64,000 nt of DNA, taken from positions 207,340,657 through 207,404,656 of the forward strand of contig NW_026947484.1 of assembly GCF_034190915.1 (NCBI RefSeq), written 5' to 3'. This document shows positions 37,301-48,456 of the stretch, piece after piece (the stretch's first letter is position 1; every line of letters begins with the position of its first letter). The notes under the pieces are model-generated. The model saw nothing but the letters and a program-made list of their open reading frames with translations. It did no database searches and was not told the origin of the DNA. A program made the position numbers and the translations under genes. Source of the DNA: Cavia porcellus (taxonomy: Eukaryota > Chordata > Mammalia > Rodentia > Caviidae).

Positions 37301-37551
37301 TAAATATTTCAGACAAGAATTTTAAACATTGTACATATCTAAAATATATCAACAAACATCAGTTTAAAAGATAAAAATGAAGAGGCACACAACATATAAA
37401 TGTCTTCATAGCAAGAAGTTTAGGTGAGAAGTCTGAAGGATATGGCAGATATGTTTTGCTTGTTTAACTGAAATTTTTATGTTAAGATAATTCTTTGGTC
37501 ATGCTTCTGCATAGAAGTGAATGGAAGAGTTTCAAATTGCAGCTTTTAATT

Positions 37552-37573
37552 AAAAAAAAAAAAAAAAAAAAAA
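37552..37573. repeat. Poly(A) tract, 22 bases
   Basis: An uninterrupted A-run 16 bp before a MaLR LTR. No retrogene or SINE body that I recognise precedes it. Confidence 0.9.
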
Positions 37574-37589
37574 CCTTACTGTTCCACAC

Positions 37590-37974
37590 TGTTAAGGTTT
37601 ATGTTTCACTGTCCCCCCACAGCCTCGTGTGGTCATCGGGGTGGGCTTTGAAGGTGCTGCATGTAGCCTTTATGACTGGTTGGTTGTCCAGAGCTGGAAT
37701 TGGCGTGGTGAGTGCTGCACCCACTCAGGGGCAGGGCTGGTATATAATATAAGGGAAGGAAGGGGGCTTGCTTTGGGGTTTTGGCCCTTTTTCCCTCTTG
37801 GCACTTGACGCTGCCATGAGCAGCTGTCTCTTAGCCACCCAGAGCACTCTGCCTTGGAACCAGGTGAATATGCACTGAAAACTCAAAAAAATTGTAAGCT
37901 AGATAAACCTTTCCTTTCTTCACTTTGAGCATCAAATATTTTGTCTCAGCAACAAGAGATAGATAACCAAGACA
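37590..37974 (+). mobile_element. MaLR-type solo LTR, plus strand
   Basis: Begins TGTTAAGGTTTATG and ends 'gataaacctttcctttcttc', then 'tattttgtctcagcaacaag' and 'agataaccaagaca'. This is the standard ERVL-MaLR LTR 3' end as in MT/MST families, where 'ataaac' or a neighbouring AATAAA variant serves as the polyadenylation signal. A TATA-like 'tatataatataagg' lies at about 37741. The length of 385 bp fits. No target-site duplication is obvious. Confidence 0.8.
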
Positions 37975-38429
37975 TATCAGTGACTAAGGTATCTTTTCTC
38001 TCAAGTTAAGGCTGCCTCAGCTATTATAGCACATTATTAAATATTGCAAGTAAGTTACAAATTTCTTGCAACTTTTTCAATTTTTATTCCAATTCCAGTC
38101 TATCATATTAGCATTAGACTACACTAATTAATATTCATAAAATGCTCTGGTAGCCTTTTGATTGGGGATGGACTGAGTCTTTTGACTCAGAATATGATAT
38201 GTTGCTACTTTTTGCCATTCCTGGCAATTTTACTGATCCTGGTTTGAGGATTTTCACCTACAGATCCAACACATACTTCTTCCACTTACATTAACATTAC
38301 AGTATTCCTTCCTATTTGCAGGAGATACTTTTGAGCCCTTCAGTGAATGTCTGAAATCATAATGGTACTTCAGTGACCGTGTATGTGCTTGCATGTATGC
38401 TGTTTTTTGCTATAGGTACGTACCTATTA
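37975..38429. other. Unique DNA, no gene seen
   Basis: Short spacer between the MaLR LTR and the L1 3' end. It shows nothing recognisable. Confidence 0.5.
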
Positions 38430-40130
38430 TAGTGTCCTTTTATCATAGGTGATTTGTACCTGTACATAATATATCGTGATATTTCTCTTTTCCCATTCCC
38501 CTCTCCTCCCTTCAACACTTCTTCCCCTCCTTATTTACAAAAGCTTTGCTTCCATTTTTTACTTTTTTTCTCATTTTTTCTTTTCTTTCTTTTCCTCTTT
38601 TCCTTCTCTAGTTCCCCTTTTGATTTGAACATTTTCTTCCCATTTCTTATATCCCATATCTATTTTGTATTTTGGTCCTTATGTACACTTTTTCTTACAC
38701 CACAGAAACAATGTAGTATTTATACATGTGTGTCTGTTTTACTCCACTTAACATGTGATCAGAGCGTGTCCATTTAGCTACAAATATCTCAAGCTTATCA
38801 TTCTTTGTGGTTGCATACTACTCCATTTTAAAAATACCCCACATTTTATTTATCTATTCATGAGTTATATGAGCATTTGGGCTATTTACAGGATTTAGTT
38901 ATTAACTGTGTTGCTACAAATGTGAGTGTGAATATATTGCTGTGGTATGATACTTTTAGTTCTTTTAGAAGATAGCAATAAGAGGAATAGTGGCATCAAG
39001 TGGAACCTCTGAGTGTTTTGAGAAATTTCCATAGTTATTTCCATGGTGGTTGCATTGGTCTACAGTTCTGCCAACAATGGAGAAGGGATCCTTATTTTTC
39101 CTAACAACACCAACAGTATTTGGCTTTGGTTGATTTCTTGGTGATTATCATCCTTTATTGAGTAAGATGGAATCTCAGAATTGTTTTAATTTACACCTCT
39201 CCCATGATCAGTGATATTCAACATTTTTTATGTATTTATTTGCTGTTTCTACCTCTTTATCTGAGAAGTGTTTATTCATTTCAGAAGCCCATTTTTGTAT
39301 TGAGTCTTTAAATATACAGGGTCTAATTCTTTTGAGTTTTTTTTTATAATTAAGTTTATTACAATCCAGATACACATAATGATCATGTCCATCATAGGGA
39401 ATTTGTTCCTGCACATTAATTATCTGTGCTCCCTTTTTTTCCCATTCCCCTAAGCTCTCTTCAACCATCTGCCTTATTACCAAACCTTGTTTGAATTTTA
39501 TCCCTCTTTTTTCTCATTTTTTTTCTTTTCCCTTGCACTCTCAGTCCTCTTTTTATTTGAACAATTACTTTCCATTTTACAGTATCTACTATATATTTTG
39601 ATTCTCATTTACAATTTCAGTTTCTAGCATCAGGGAGGCAATGTGGTATTTATACATACATCAATTTTTATATAGTCTAGATATTAGCTCTGCAGAACAG
39701 CTGGAAAAAATTTTTTTTCCTCTACATGGGTTGGGCTCTTTCTCTCTTTTGCTGATTTCTTTTTTTGTTCGAATGTTTTTTCATATGATATCCTATTTAT
39801 TGATTCTCTGTAGTATTTTCTGTGCAGTTGATAAAATATTTGTCTATACCATTGTCTTCAAGAATTTTACCTATTTTGTCCTTAAGATTTGTTTCTCCTT
39901 TAATATTTAGATCTTTGATTTATTTTAATTTTAATTTAGTGCATGGTGATAAACAAGACTCTAGTTTTAGCTTTCAGTATGGGTAAGGCAACTTTCTCAG
40001 GCACTATTTATTAAACAGGCTGTCTTTCTTCCACTGAAGATGCTTGGTCCTTTTACCCAAGATAAGGTGCCTAAGTATGTTCATAGTTGTTTTTGCTGTT
40101 CTAGAACACTAAGTGTTAAAAATAAGTGTA
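38430..40130 (-). mobile_element. LINE-1 3' end, minus strand, with a nested L1 end
   Basis: The 3'UTR at 38430-38640 is pyrimidine-rich on the plus strand, the reverse of the L1 polypurine tract. ORF2 C-terminal sequence follows to about 40130. A second L1 3'UTR copy is nested at about 39335-39660, after which the outer ORF2 sequence continues. An open minus-strand piece (39208-39483) contains '[20 protein letters not shown]' and 'KEVETANKYIKNVEYH', and reads into the nested copy. Confidence 0.85.
39335..39660 (-). mobile_element. Nested 5'-truncated L1 3'UTR fragment, minus strand
   Basis: After 'tctaattcttttgag', a T-run (39341-39349) starts a second copy of the 3'UTR ('aagtttattacaatccagat', 'acacataatgatcatgtcc') with its own pyrimidine-rich tract. 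It ends near 39660, where the outer L1 resumes with 'tatatagtctagatatta'. It is a short, 5'-truncated L1 insertion into an older L1. Exact ends and target-site duplication are not resolved. Confidence 0.7.
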
Positions 40131-40784
40131 CACACTATTAAAAATGATGTATTTTATTGTTTACAGATTTTTTTAAAAAGTTAAAAAACTAAATCAGTTG
40201 GCTGTTTTTACAATAAATAGGGCTGCACAAACTACACATAAATTTTCACAAAAATAACCACAATCTCATCATTCTTAGTTTATTATAAAATTATCTCAAA
40301 ATAGTGAAACATAAATTCTAATTATAAATTGTGAAACTAAAATTTCTAGAAAAAAATCAGATGTCATCTTTATAAACTTGAGTATTGTAGAGTAATGCCA
40401 AAACCATGGTCTACTAAAAGACAATAAATTAAAAGTTTAATTTAACACTTTTACTCTTCTGAAGCTGAAAACTGGCAAAAATATTTACAAGTCACTTTAT
40501 TTGTTATAGTACTTATACAGAATACAGATGAAGAAAATACACGAATTAATAGTAAAAACTAAAACTTCATTGAGTAATAGACAAAAATTAGAATGGATAT
40601 TTTATCAAAAAATATATAGGTGACAAATAATAAAATGTAAGAGCAATATCAAAGGAGCCTCTTAAAGATATGGATGAATTCTTGCAAAACAGTTCGTAAA
40701 CTTAGTTGGGATTATATTGAAGGGTTCTATAATATAGCTATACCTTTTAAAATAGATGACCTTTATTTGATTTGGGATTTTTTT

Positions 40785-40858
40785 TGTATCAGTAATTGAG
40801 CTCACAACCTCGCTTTTGCCAAGGCATTGCTGTTTATATCCCTGTCCTAGAAAATTCA
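40785..40858 (-). mobile_element. ID-type SINE, antisense, diverged
   Basis: Plus-strand key words 'gtatcagtaattgagctcac', 'aacctcgcttttgccaaggca' (shortened) and 'atatccctgtcc' are the reverse complement of an ID element of the same type as at 26.8 and 48.4 kb. Confidence 0.6.
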
Positions 40859-41789
40859 CTTTTATACCTAATTTTAAAACATTTTTGTGAGTATGCTTTG
40901 AATTTAGTAAATTTCTGTTTGTGTACACACAGCTATATGCTTTCCTAGGTTAAGAGCCACAGGGAGGAAAATAAATTGTATCAAAATGTTTCAAATTCTA
41001 CATTAATATTCTACAGTAGAACTTCCTGTATTGATGCAATTTTTAAACAGTGAGCACTGCATTATGGTAGCTGACATCTACTTGTAACTGTCAACTAAAA
41101 TTAAGTTCATTGATTTGTGTTAAATTCTGTTTTATTTTTCATTATGTTAAGATTATTTTACTCAAAGTATGTATTCATTTTATCTCAAATTTACTGTCCT
41201 CAAAGAATTCATGCGGTTATTCCTACATCACTATTATTATTCCTTAATAATGTCTCTACCTGTGTAGAAACACATCAGCCACATAAAAGAAAAGATCAAT
41301 TATATTTGTGCACACATATACCATACAGAACATATCTGATTGATTTGTAAAATTATTAGAACTTTTGTCTTATTACAGTTAAATTTATTCAAAATACTGT
41401 ATTCTCCTTAGAGAAAAGGACTATAAAATATTGCCGAATTTTGCCATATACTGTACATTTCATTGATTCCATGTTTTAGTGATCTTGCTAAAGTAAACTA
41501 TAATTTTGCAAGAAAAATATAATTTTAAGCAATTTCTAAAACTAATATAACTACAAATAAATCTGTTTTAATCAATGTAGTGAGAAAAATCATAAGAAAA
41601 AAGTTAAATCATTATTTAAATTCATTTGTTTAAAAAGTAAATAATTTAGCTATGTTATTTTTACTTTATTTTAGTTTTTCAAATTTCATTTCAAAATTTC
41701 CTCAAATTGAACACAACATATTTGCAAAATCTACAAATTGTCATCCCTGTTTACTACGTAAATTAATGCTTCCATATACATGTTACACA

Positions 41790-42070
41790 GAGCAATCCTC
41801 GAATGCTTCTCTCCAAGCGTTCTGTTTTGTATGAGTCTCTAAAAAGGTCATCGGTTTCCCAGAAGTTGAGAAAGCCTTTCCGATTTTCATGTCTTGACTT
41901 GGCATTAGTAGCGGTACTGTCAAATGTGGCCTTTAGAGATAGCTTTGACCTGCTGGAAAACAGGTTGTGCACTGAAGCCTCCAGGAGGGAGCCAGTTGAC
42001 AGGCAGCTAAGAGGCAGAAACAAAAATTCTTTCTCTGTCTGTCTCTCTGAAAGATTCTTTACATGTCAGT
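41790..42070. other. GC-richer unique island with frames on both strands
   Basis: Local GC and several CpGs rise above the AT-rich flanks. A plus-strand frame (41803-42159, 118 codons) and a minus-strand frame (41763-42023, 86 codons) overlap. Neither shows a domain, signal peptide or membrane segment that I recognise. Possible identities are a conserved noncoding element, a lncRNA exon, or chance. Confidence 0.35.
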
Positions 42071-44658
42071 TTTTCTCATTTTCACTTAGAAATACAATAA
42101 ACAAATATGTAAATAGATTCATTCAGCTAGTATATTCATTACGCAAACTCAAAAGTTAACAATACGTTGAATTTATCTTCAGTTGAATCTACTTTATTGT
42201 TCATTAGTTTGAAGATGATTTAAAAAAGAAACCATAGGACAGAAAACTAAGTTGAATGCTGAGATTTAAATCTTTCATACTAAAATTAGACCACTGCAAT
42301 TTAAAAATCTTGTTTTTTGCAAACATTGAAAAGATAAACCGGGGATTAACATTAAAAAATAGTTTCTTATGAAATTTTCTATTTTGATAAATACTTTTTT
42401 CTTTCTTTGCTTTGTTCTTTTCAAAAATGAAATGTTTCTTCTTTTTTTCTAGATGGAAGTTTTACAGTTTCATTGTAAAAGTGAAACTTTTTCTATTAAT
42501 ATGAACTATTTTCAATCATCTGTATTTGTCTACTGTGTTTACAAAAAACTAAAATAGTTATGAAAGTAGATGCCAGTGAAAATGTCGAGAGGAGAAAAGC
42601 AAGCAGGCAACGCTGACAACTCTTGAAGAGTGATTTTGTTAAGATGTGCAAATACGTGAGCCTAGAAAGGAATCATAAAGTCATGAGTGTGCGTTTCTTA
42701 AATTTGGGCCTATACTCTGAGATTGATGAGCACAATAAAATGGACCGGGAAGATTTTGCACTAAAAGACAGATTCAGTACCGGGAAAGAGGACAATGGGT
42801 AAGATCCACAGTAAAAGTGGAGGATTGGGACACAGAAAAACAGCTTGAAACAGTGTGTTCACTTGAACAGAGGGAGGTAAAATACTGTAGGATCAGGAAT
42901 ATGGATGGCGGACCTGGGGTTGGAAATCTGTAGCGATTCTCTGGTGCCAAATGCTAGGAGCACATAAAGTGGGAGAGGTGCTGTGCTTTGCAGGAGAGGG
43001 GAGGTTTCAAGTCGTCTAGATTATTGTGATTTCCAATTTAACATTATGGTCAAATTTCAGATACTTCTTGGGTTTGCAGAAGTGTCCTTTCTAGAAAAGA
43101 GTGAAACTCTGGAGAAGGACATGCTTTTATGTTGACTATCAAATGTCTTTTCTAGTTATGCCTCCTTTCTCATTCTGCCAAATAAAATCAAATCCTCACA
43201 TGGTGTTTCGTGTGTATTGTTTTTCCCAGTTTGCTTCATTTAGCAAACCCTTTTCTTAGAGGTCACTGACCTGTTCCCCCTACTCAGCCCTCAGGGTTTC
43301 CATCTCAGAACCTGACTGCTGGACATGAAACAGTGATTTCCATCAGAACTTTAATTCTTTCTGTTGTTCTTATTTTTATTGGTACATTTTAGATACACAC
43401 GATAATCACATTCATCATATTGAATTTGTACCCATACATGATATATCTTGATTCTTGCTTTTTTCCTCATTCTTTTCCCCTTCTTTCATTCCTTCCTTTT
43501 TCTTATTTAAAAAAGTGTTTCATTTTTTCTTTCTATTCTCTTTTTTTTCCCTGACCCTTCCTTCCTTTCCCCCTCAGCCTCCCCTAATTCTCATTTGAAC
43601 ATTTTCTTCCCATTTTCTAATATCTATTATACATTTTGGTCCTTATTTAAACTTTGTTTCTCACATTAGAGAAAAATTTTTCTATTTACACATGTATCAA
43701 TTTATTTCACTTAAAAGCATGGTTCTCAGGTTTCTTCATTCAGTTAAAAATATCTCAAGTTTACCTTTCTTTATGGCAGAGTAATACTCCACTGTTTAAA
43801 AAACACATTTTCTTTATCCATTCATCAGTTAGATGGGCATTGTTTGTTTCCCATATTTAGCTATTACAACTGTGTTGTTACAAACCTGGGTGTGCATGTA
43901 TCTCTGTGGTATGATTCTTTCAATTTTTTAGGAAGATATCAAGAAAAAGAGTATATGGATCAAATGAAACCTCTAGTTTTAATTTTTTGAGAATCTTCAC
44001 ACTGATTATGATAGTGGTTGCACCAGTCTATACAATCTCCAAGAGTGGAGAAGGGTTCCTTTTTCCTTGAAACACAACCAGCATTTGGTATTGCTTGATT
44101 TCTTGATCATAGCCATTCATTCTGGAGTGAGTTTGAATTTGCATCTGTCAAAAGACCTGTGATATTGAACAGTTTTTCATCTATTTACCTGCTATTTCTC
44201 CTGCCTCATCTTGGAAGTGTTTATTCATTTCAGATGTCCTTTTGTTGATTGGTTCTTTAAATTTGGGGGACCAATTTTTTTGGAGTTCTTTATATTTCTG
44301 GTCATAGTCTTTTGTCTGCGTGATAGCTAACAAAAGTTTTCTGCTCTTGGTTGTGTCTTCAATATGTTGGTGATGTTTGGGCTGTGCAAACATATTTTAA
44401 TATGGTGAGATCCCAGTTATTGATTCTTTGTAGTACTTCCTGTGTAATTGATATTTTGTTAATGAAGACTTTGCCTACACCAATGTCTTCAAGAGTTGTA
44501 CACATTCTATTTTCCAGCAGATTTAATACTTTCTTTCAATATTTAGATCTTTGATATAGTTCTATCTTTGTTGTTTGTGATAAAAGGTATGGGACTAATT
44601 TTAGCCTTCAACATGTGGAAAACCAGTTTTTCTAGCACCATTAATTAAGGAGACTGTT

Positions 44659-44672
44659 CCCCCCCCCCCCCC
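44659..44672. repeat. Poly(C) run, 14 bases
   Basis: Fourteen consecutive C within L1 ORF2-derived sequence. Other L1 copies in the window have no such run at this place. It may be true slippage or an assembly error. Confidence 0.85.
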
Positions 44673-44722
44673 GATGAAAGTGCTTGACTATCAAAGACAA
44701 AGTGGCTGAGTGTGTTTGGAGT

Positions 44723-44738
44723 TATTTCTGCAACTTCT
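44723..44738. repeat. 16-bp target-site duplication, left copy
   Basis: Identical to 45645-45660. The host L1 ORF2 sequence is continuous if one copy and the insert are removed. Confidence 0.93.
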
Positions 44739-45644
44739 TTTTTTTAATTTTGAAAGTAGTTAATACAACAGAACAAGACAGAATAAGGCCAACTAAGACT
44801 GTGTAGTGAAATTGGTACAGAACTTCATAGCAGGTTACCAGGATAACAGTAACAGGTATCACAGTATATTTCATTATCTTTATAATAGTTGTTCTTTCAA
44901 TTATGTATATCAAAATAAAATGAAATACACAACATTATAGAACTTATCAAAACAGAATATTGAATAGAGCAGTACCATTAATCAGAATAAAGCAAAACAG
45001 TAATAAAAATATTTGCCTTCAAAGAGATGGTAGAAGGAAATCCTCCTTATTTGCTATGGTCAACTGCCCAAGAGATGCTCAGATTTCTGGTTCCCATTTG
45101 CTAACAGGGGGACAGGGGAAGGGGGATAGGGGAAGAAGGAAGAGAATGTTTGACTCTAGGCAGTGTACCAGTAGGTTCACCGTTGCTTAGCAGGGAGGCA
45201 GGCTGGTTGCTTGGTTTCCCAGCGTCCTAAGTTCCAACATGGTGTGGATCTCAGAAGACACTGGTGGTTCTCCCCCTGAAGGGGCTGTAGTCTGTCACAC
45301 CACTGCCACTTACCAGGGAGGGGAGCTGCTTGCTTGGTTTACCAGCGTCCTAAGTTCCAACATGGCATCCAATTCAGGAGACACTCGTGGTTCTTCCACT
45401 GCCGCTAACCAGGGAGGAAAGCTTCTTGCCTGGTTTCCCAGGATCCTAAGTTCCAACATGGCACAGATCTTAGGAGACACTGGTGGTTCTCCCCCTGGGG
45501 GGGGGGCCGTAGTCTGCCACACCACTGCCACTTACCAGGGAGGGGAGCTGCTTACTTGGTTTCTCAGCGTCCTAAGTTCCAACATGGCATGGATCTCAGG
45601 AGACACTGGTGGTTCTGCCCCTGGAAGGGCCGCAGTCCGCTACC
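44739..45644 (-). mobile_element. Composite non-autonomous retroelement (L1-like tail plus GC-rich monomers)
   Basis: A 906-bp insertion flanked by a perfect 16-bp duplication, 'tatttctgcaacttct' at 44723-44738 and 45645-45660. Read on the minus strand, its 3' end is a poly(A) (T-run 44738-44745) preceded by an A/C-rich L1 3'UTR-like segment (44746-45060). A G-rich stretch (45100-45145) precedes that segment, and the 5' half is a tandem array of about 125-bp units. There is no ORF1 or ORF2. On the minus strand the site reads 'gatt/agaagt', close to the L1 endonuclease preference TT/AAAA. I infer L1-mediated insertion of a short composite element. Open frames such as 45239-45736 arise from the repeat array. 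Confidence 0.8.
45170..45644. repeat. Tandem array, units of about 125 bp
   Basis: The marker 'gttccaacatgg' occurs at 45231, 45354, 45450 and 45576, giving spacings of 123, 96 and 126 bp; the 96-bp unit has an internal deletion. Each unit also has 'gacact(g/c)(g/t)tggttct', 'ccagggagg', and 'tggtttnccag' phrases. A partial unit precedes the first marker. The array contains a G-run at about 45498-45508. Three of the four markers contain 'aacatggc', which fits the core of the YY1 binding motif; binding is not shown. Confidence 0.9.
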
Positions 45645-45660
45645 TATTTCTGCAACTTCT
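45645..45660. repeat. 16-bp target-site duplication, right copy
   Basis: Identical to 44723-44738, directly abutting the GC-rich end of the insertion. Confidence 0.93.
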
Positions 45661-46130
45661 AATCTGTTCCCTTACATTGATCCTTTTTCTTTTTTTATCT
45701 TTCTTAATTTTTTGGTTCAGTATCATACTATTTTAATCACTTGGCTTTGTAGCATAATTTCAAATCAGGCATTGTGATGCCTACTTCCTTGTCCAGAATT
45801 GCTTTTGCTATTCTAGCTCTCTTTTGGTTCTAAATAAATTTTATGATTGTTTTCTCTAATTTTGTGGGGTATGCTGTTGGTATTTTGACTGGGATTGCCT
45901 TAAATCAGAATCAAGATTTTGAAATATGGCCAGTTTCACTGTATTCATTGTTTCTACTCAAGAACAAGAGATATTTTTTTCTATTTTCTGATATAGTTTT
46001 AATTGTAAGGTCTTTTATTTCCTTCATTAGATTGATTGCTAGGTATTTCATTTTTTAGATAGTATTGTGAAAGATATTCCTTCTCTAATTTATTTTAGCT
46101 ATCTTATTCTTTAACCTAACTTTTTCTATA

Positions 46131-48353
46131 GCACTTATCACCTTCTTATATATTATATGGCATATGATTTTATTATGCAATATGTTAATTATCAGTCTAA
46201 TACACTAAAAATATAGATAAATCCAGGGAATGCTAACATTTTTTTCATTAATTACTGTCTGATCCAAAACTTTGTACTCAAAACAAAGGGTCAAATGTAC
46301 TTGCTAGATTAATACATTTTATAATAGTATCCTCAACCTTTCTTTGTCAGGATGCCTAAATACTTTGAATGCAATAGCTATTTTTGTCATTTTTTATTTT
46401 ATATCTACAGTATATTGTTTCACACTATGCTTAAATTATGTTATGTCATACATTTTATTTTAAAATAGATTGTTAAAGTGTGTTTCTTATAAGCTTCAAA
46501 GCAATGGTTAATGAAGTGTTAGATTTATTCTTTTTTTCAACCCTTGTTTTCATTTATTGAAAAATCATATATAATTTTTTTTCAGGTGTACTTCATGCAA
46601 AAGCTTCATGAGTTACTTTAATAAATGCCATGATAGTATTGCTTTTATTTACTTAGACATTATTGGAATTGATGGAATTTTGTTTGTGTAATTTGTATTT
46701 TAACTATTGTACACATGTATATGTGCTACATTTTGTATAGATATCTCAGGGGATACAGAGTTATTGATGCCTGATAATTTTTATCATTACACGTAACACT
46801 TTTTATGGGAAAATTAAAACTCTGCATATCAGCTGAAATATGTATTCTATTGCCAGATGTCAATAGATACCTGGTACCATAAGCTTTAGTTTCTAAAAAT
46901 TTCATAACTACCCCATTGGATATTACTAGCCATAATTGTTACATTACTTTCATTGCTTTCTTTGATTTACATTAAGTTCACTAAGATTGTACTTCTTATT
47001 CTCTGTGCCTTTGAAAGTTCATTTCTGTTATTTTAGTTTTGTCTATATTATGCAATTTTTAAATGCTATTGATTTATTTGCATTTGCTATGCTATATGTC
47101 AAACCCCAGTCCTGCACACAGTAAGTAAACCCTCTCCCATGGAGCTAATCCCCCCTAAGCCTGCTAACTTTGCATTTCAATGGTGTATTGACATTAAAAT
47201 ATATTAAATAAATTTCAGTGTAATAGATTAGAATTTATCTATTTTCAAAGTTCAAACTGAGGAATAACTCCCTTTTTTCCAGGTTTCCATATGATAATTG
47301 GCTTGTTCTTGCATGAACTGAATGCCAGTTCACAAGCATTGTGATGCTAGCATCACAGACGAAGGTCAGTAGATTACTCACAGAAATTACGTGAGCCAGA
47401 GTGTCAGTATTCTGGAGCCCGTTGTTCTAGCCTGATTCCTCAGGGCAACCTAAACAGGGACAAGTGACATCTGTCATTTGTTTCACAGGAGAGGAACTTC
47501 AAGGTTAAGAACTCAGAGTGTTTTTAAAGGACAGTAAATACGTCTGCCCTCGGATCCAAAGAGAGACATCAACCGTATCTTCTAAGACTTCAAACTTACC
47601 TTTAGCTCTGTATTTCAAAATTGTTTATGAAACAATGTGTTTAAAAGACCATCTGAACCCCAAAAGCAGTGAATGCATTTGTTCCAAGACAAGGAGAAAC
47701 CTAAGAGAATCCTGGCCTGCCAGTTGTTCTTCAGTCAAGCCAGGCCACAGTTCCAGGCCTGCATTCAGCATACTGTGAGCTTGTGTACTGAACGCTGCTG
47801 CCTGAATCCTTTATACGTGGTACTTGGGCAAGTTTACAAACTCAAAATCTACAAAATCTTTTAACAGAAAATTTTCTACTCTCTCTTGTGATCACTGCTT
47901 AGAAACAGTCCATTGATTCTGGTGTCCCTCTAAGTAAAGCTTTATTTTCTGCTTTTTCACATGCAGTAGTTCCCACTGCTGCGAGGAAATGATTTTAAAA
48001 AGACCCAGTTCCAAGATCGTGTTAATGATTTTAAAACTAAAAATCATTTCTCATTTTAATGCGAATCAAGTGAGAGATTCCTGGATAGAAGATCAAGAAT
48101 TCTAGAATTTAGATAAATTTACTTGGATCATTACCATTTACTAATCTATCTATACATTAAAATGAAACAATGTGTTCATAATAAAGTTGAACAGTTTATC
48201 ACTCCACACTTAGATGTAATATTAAGATACTGAGTAGCTAAATGGTGGTAATGGTCTTTTCTGCCCTTGGTGGTTGACTCATTAATATGTACTTTCCAAT
48301 GACACTTAAGAATTTTTGAGAATAGAGAAACTTTCCTTTTAAAAGACAATGGA
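46131..48353. other. Unique DNA with one worn ID element
   Basis: No gene recognised. A diverged antisense ID or dID piece lies at 47098-47160. The section 47290-47990 is slightly GC-richer and less repetitive than its flanks, with an 86-codon plus-strand frame (47518-47778) that has no known domain. Confidence 0.5.
47098..47160 (-). mobile_element. ID/dID SINE fragment, antisense, old
   Basis: 'aaccccagtcctgcacac', 'agtaagtaaaccctctccc' and 'gagctaatcccccctaagcc' match the reverse complement of an ID body in order, with many changes. Confidence 0.55.
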
Positions 48354-48356
48354 AGC

Positions 48357-48425
48357 CAGGGATTTAGCCTAGTCGCATAAGTGCCTGCCTGGCAAGCACG
48401 AGGTTGTGAGTTTGATCCACAGTAC

Positions 48426-48453
<28 letters not shown>
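48357..48453 (+). mobile_element. ID-type SINE with 29-base poly(A)
   Basis: 'gccagggatttagcctagtc', 'gcataagtgcctgcctggca', 'agcacgaggttgtgagtttg', 'atccacagtac', then about 28 A (48425-48453). The order is Pol III A-box region, body, B-box region and A-tail, as in ID elements. A long pure A-tail suggests relative youth. Confidence 0.85.

Positions 48454-48456
<3 letters not shown>

Larger units (their letters stand above)
32717..37550. other. Unique AT-rich DNA with microsatellites and one GC-richer block
   Basis: No gene recognised. It contains (AT)n at 33706-33726 and (CA)n at 34261-34314. The stretch 36370-36860 is GC-richer, with open frames on both strands (36490-36798 minus, 36791-36997 plus), but shows no domain. 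A 100-codon plus-strand frame at 36061-36363 begins with a hydrophobic segment that could mimic a signal peptide; nothing supports it as a gene. Confidence 0.5.
40131..43365. other. Mostly unique AT-rich DNA
   Basis: No gene recognised. It contains a worn ID element (40785-40858) and a GC-richer island with CpGs at about 41790-42070. The stretch 42580-43100 is purine-rich, without repeats or domains that I can name. Confidence 0.5.
43370..46130 (-). mobile_element. LINE-1 3' end, minus strand, split by a 906-bp insertion
   Basis: 3'UTR at 43370-43640 ('ttattggtacattttagata', then a pyrimidine-rich tract), followed by ORF2 C-terminal sequence up to about 46130. An open piece at 44181-44393 (minus) keeps 'FKEPINKRTSEMNKHFQDE'. 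ORF2 sequence is interrupted at 44738 and resumes at 45661. The junctions are marked by a perfect 16-bp duplication. The 14-C run at 44659-44672 also lies in this L1. Confidence 0.85.

Noticed and set aside
38454..38777. 107-codon Phe/Leu-rich plus-strand frame
   Set aside because: It is the antisense of the L1 3'UTR polypurine tract.
41803..42159. 118-codon plus-strand frame as a host gene
   Set aside because: No domain, no splice pattern or homologue that I recognise, and an overlapping antisense frame. Kept only as a possible noncoding island.
45239..45736. 165-codon plus-strand frame with internal peptide repeats
   Set aside because: It follows the tandem array of the composite element and ends in T-rich L1 sequence. 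The repeated peptide reflects the DNA repeat.
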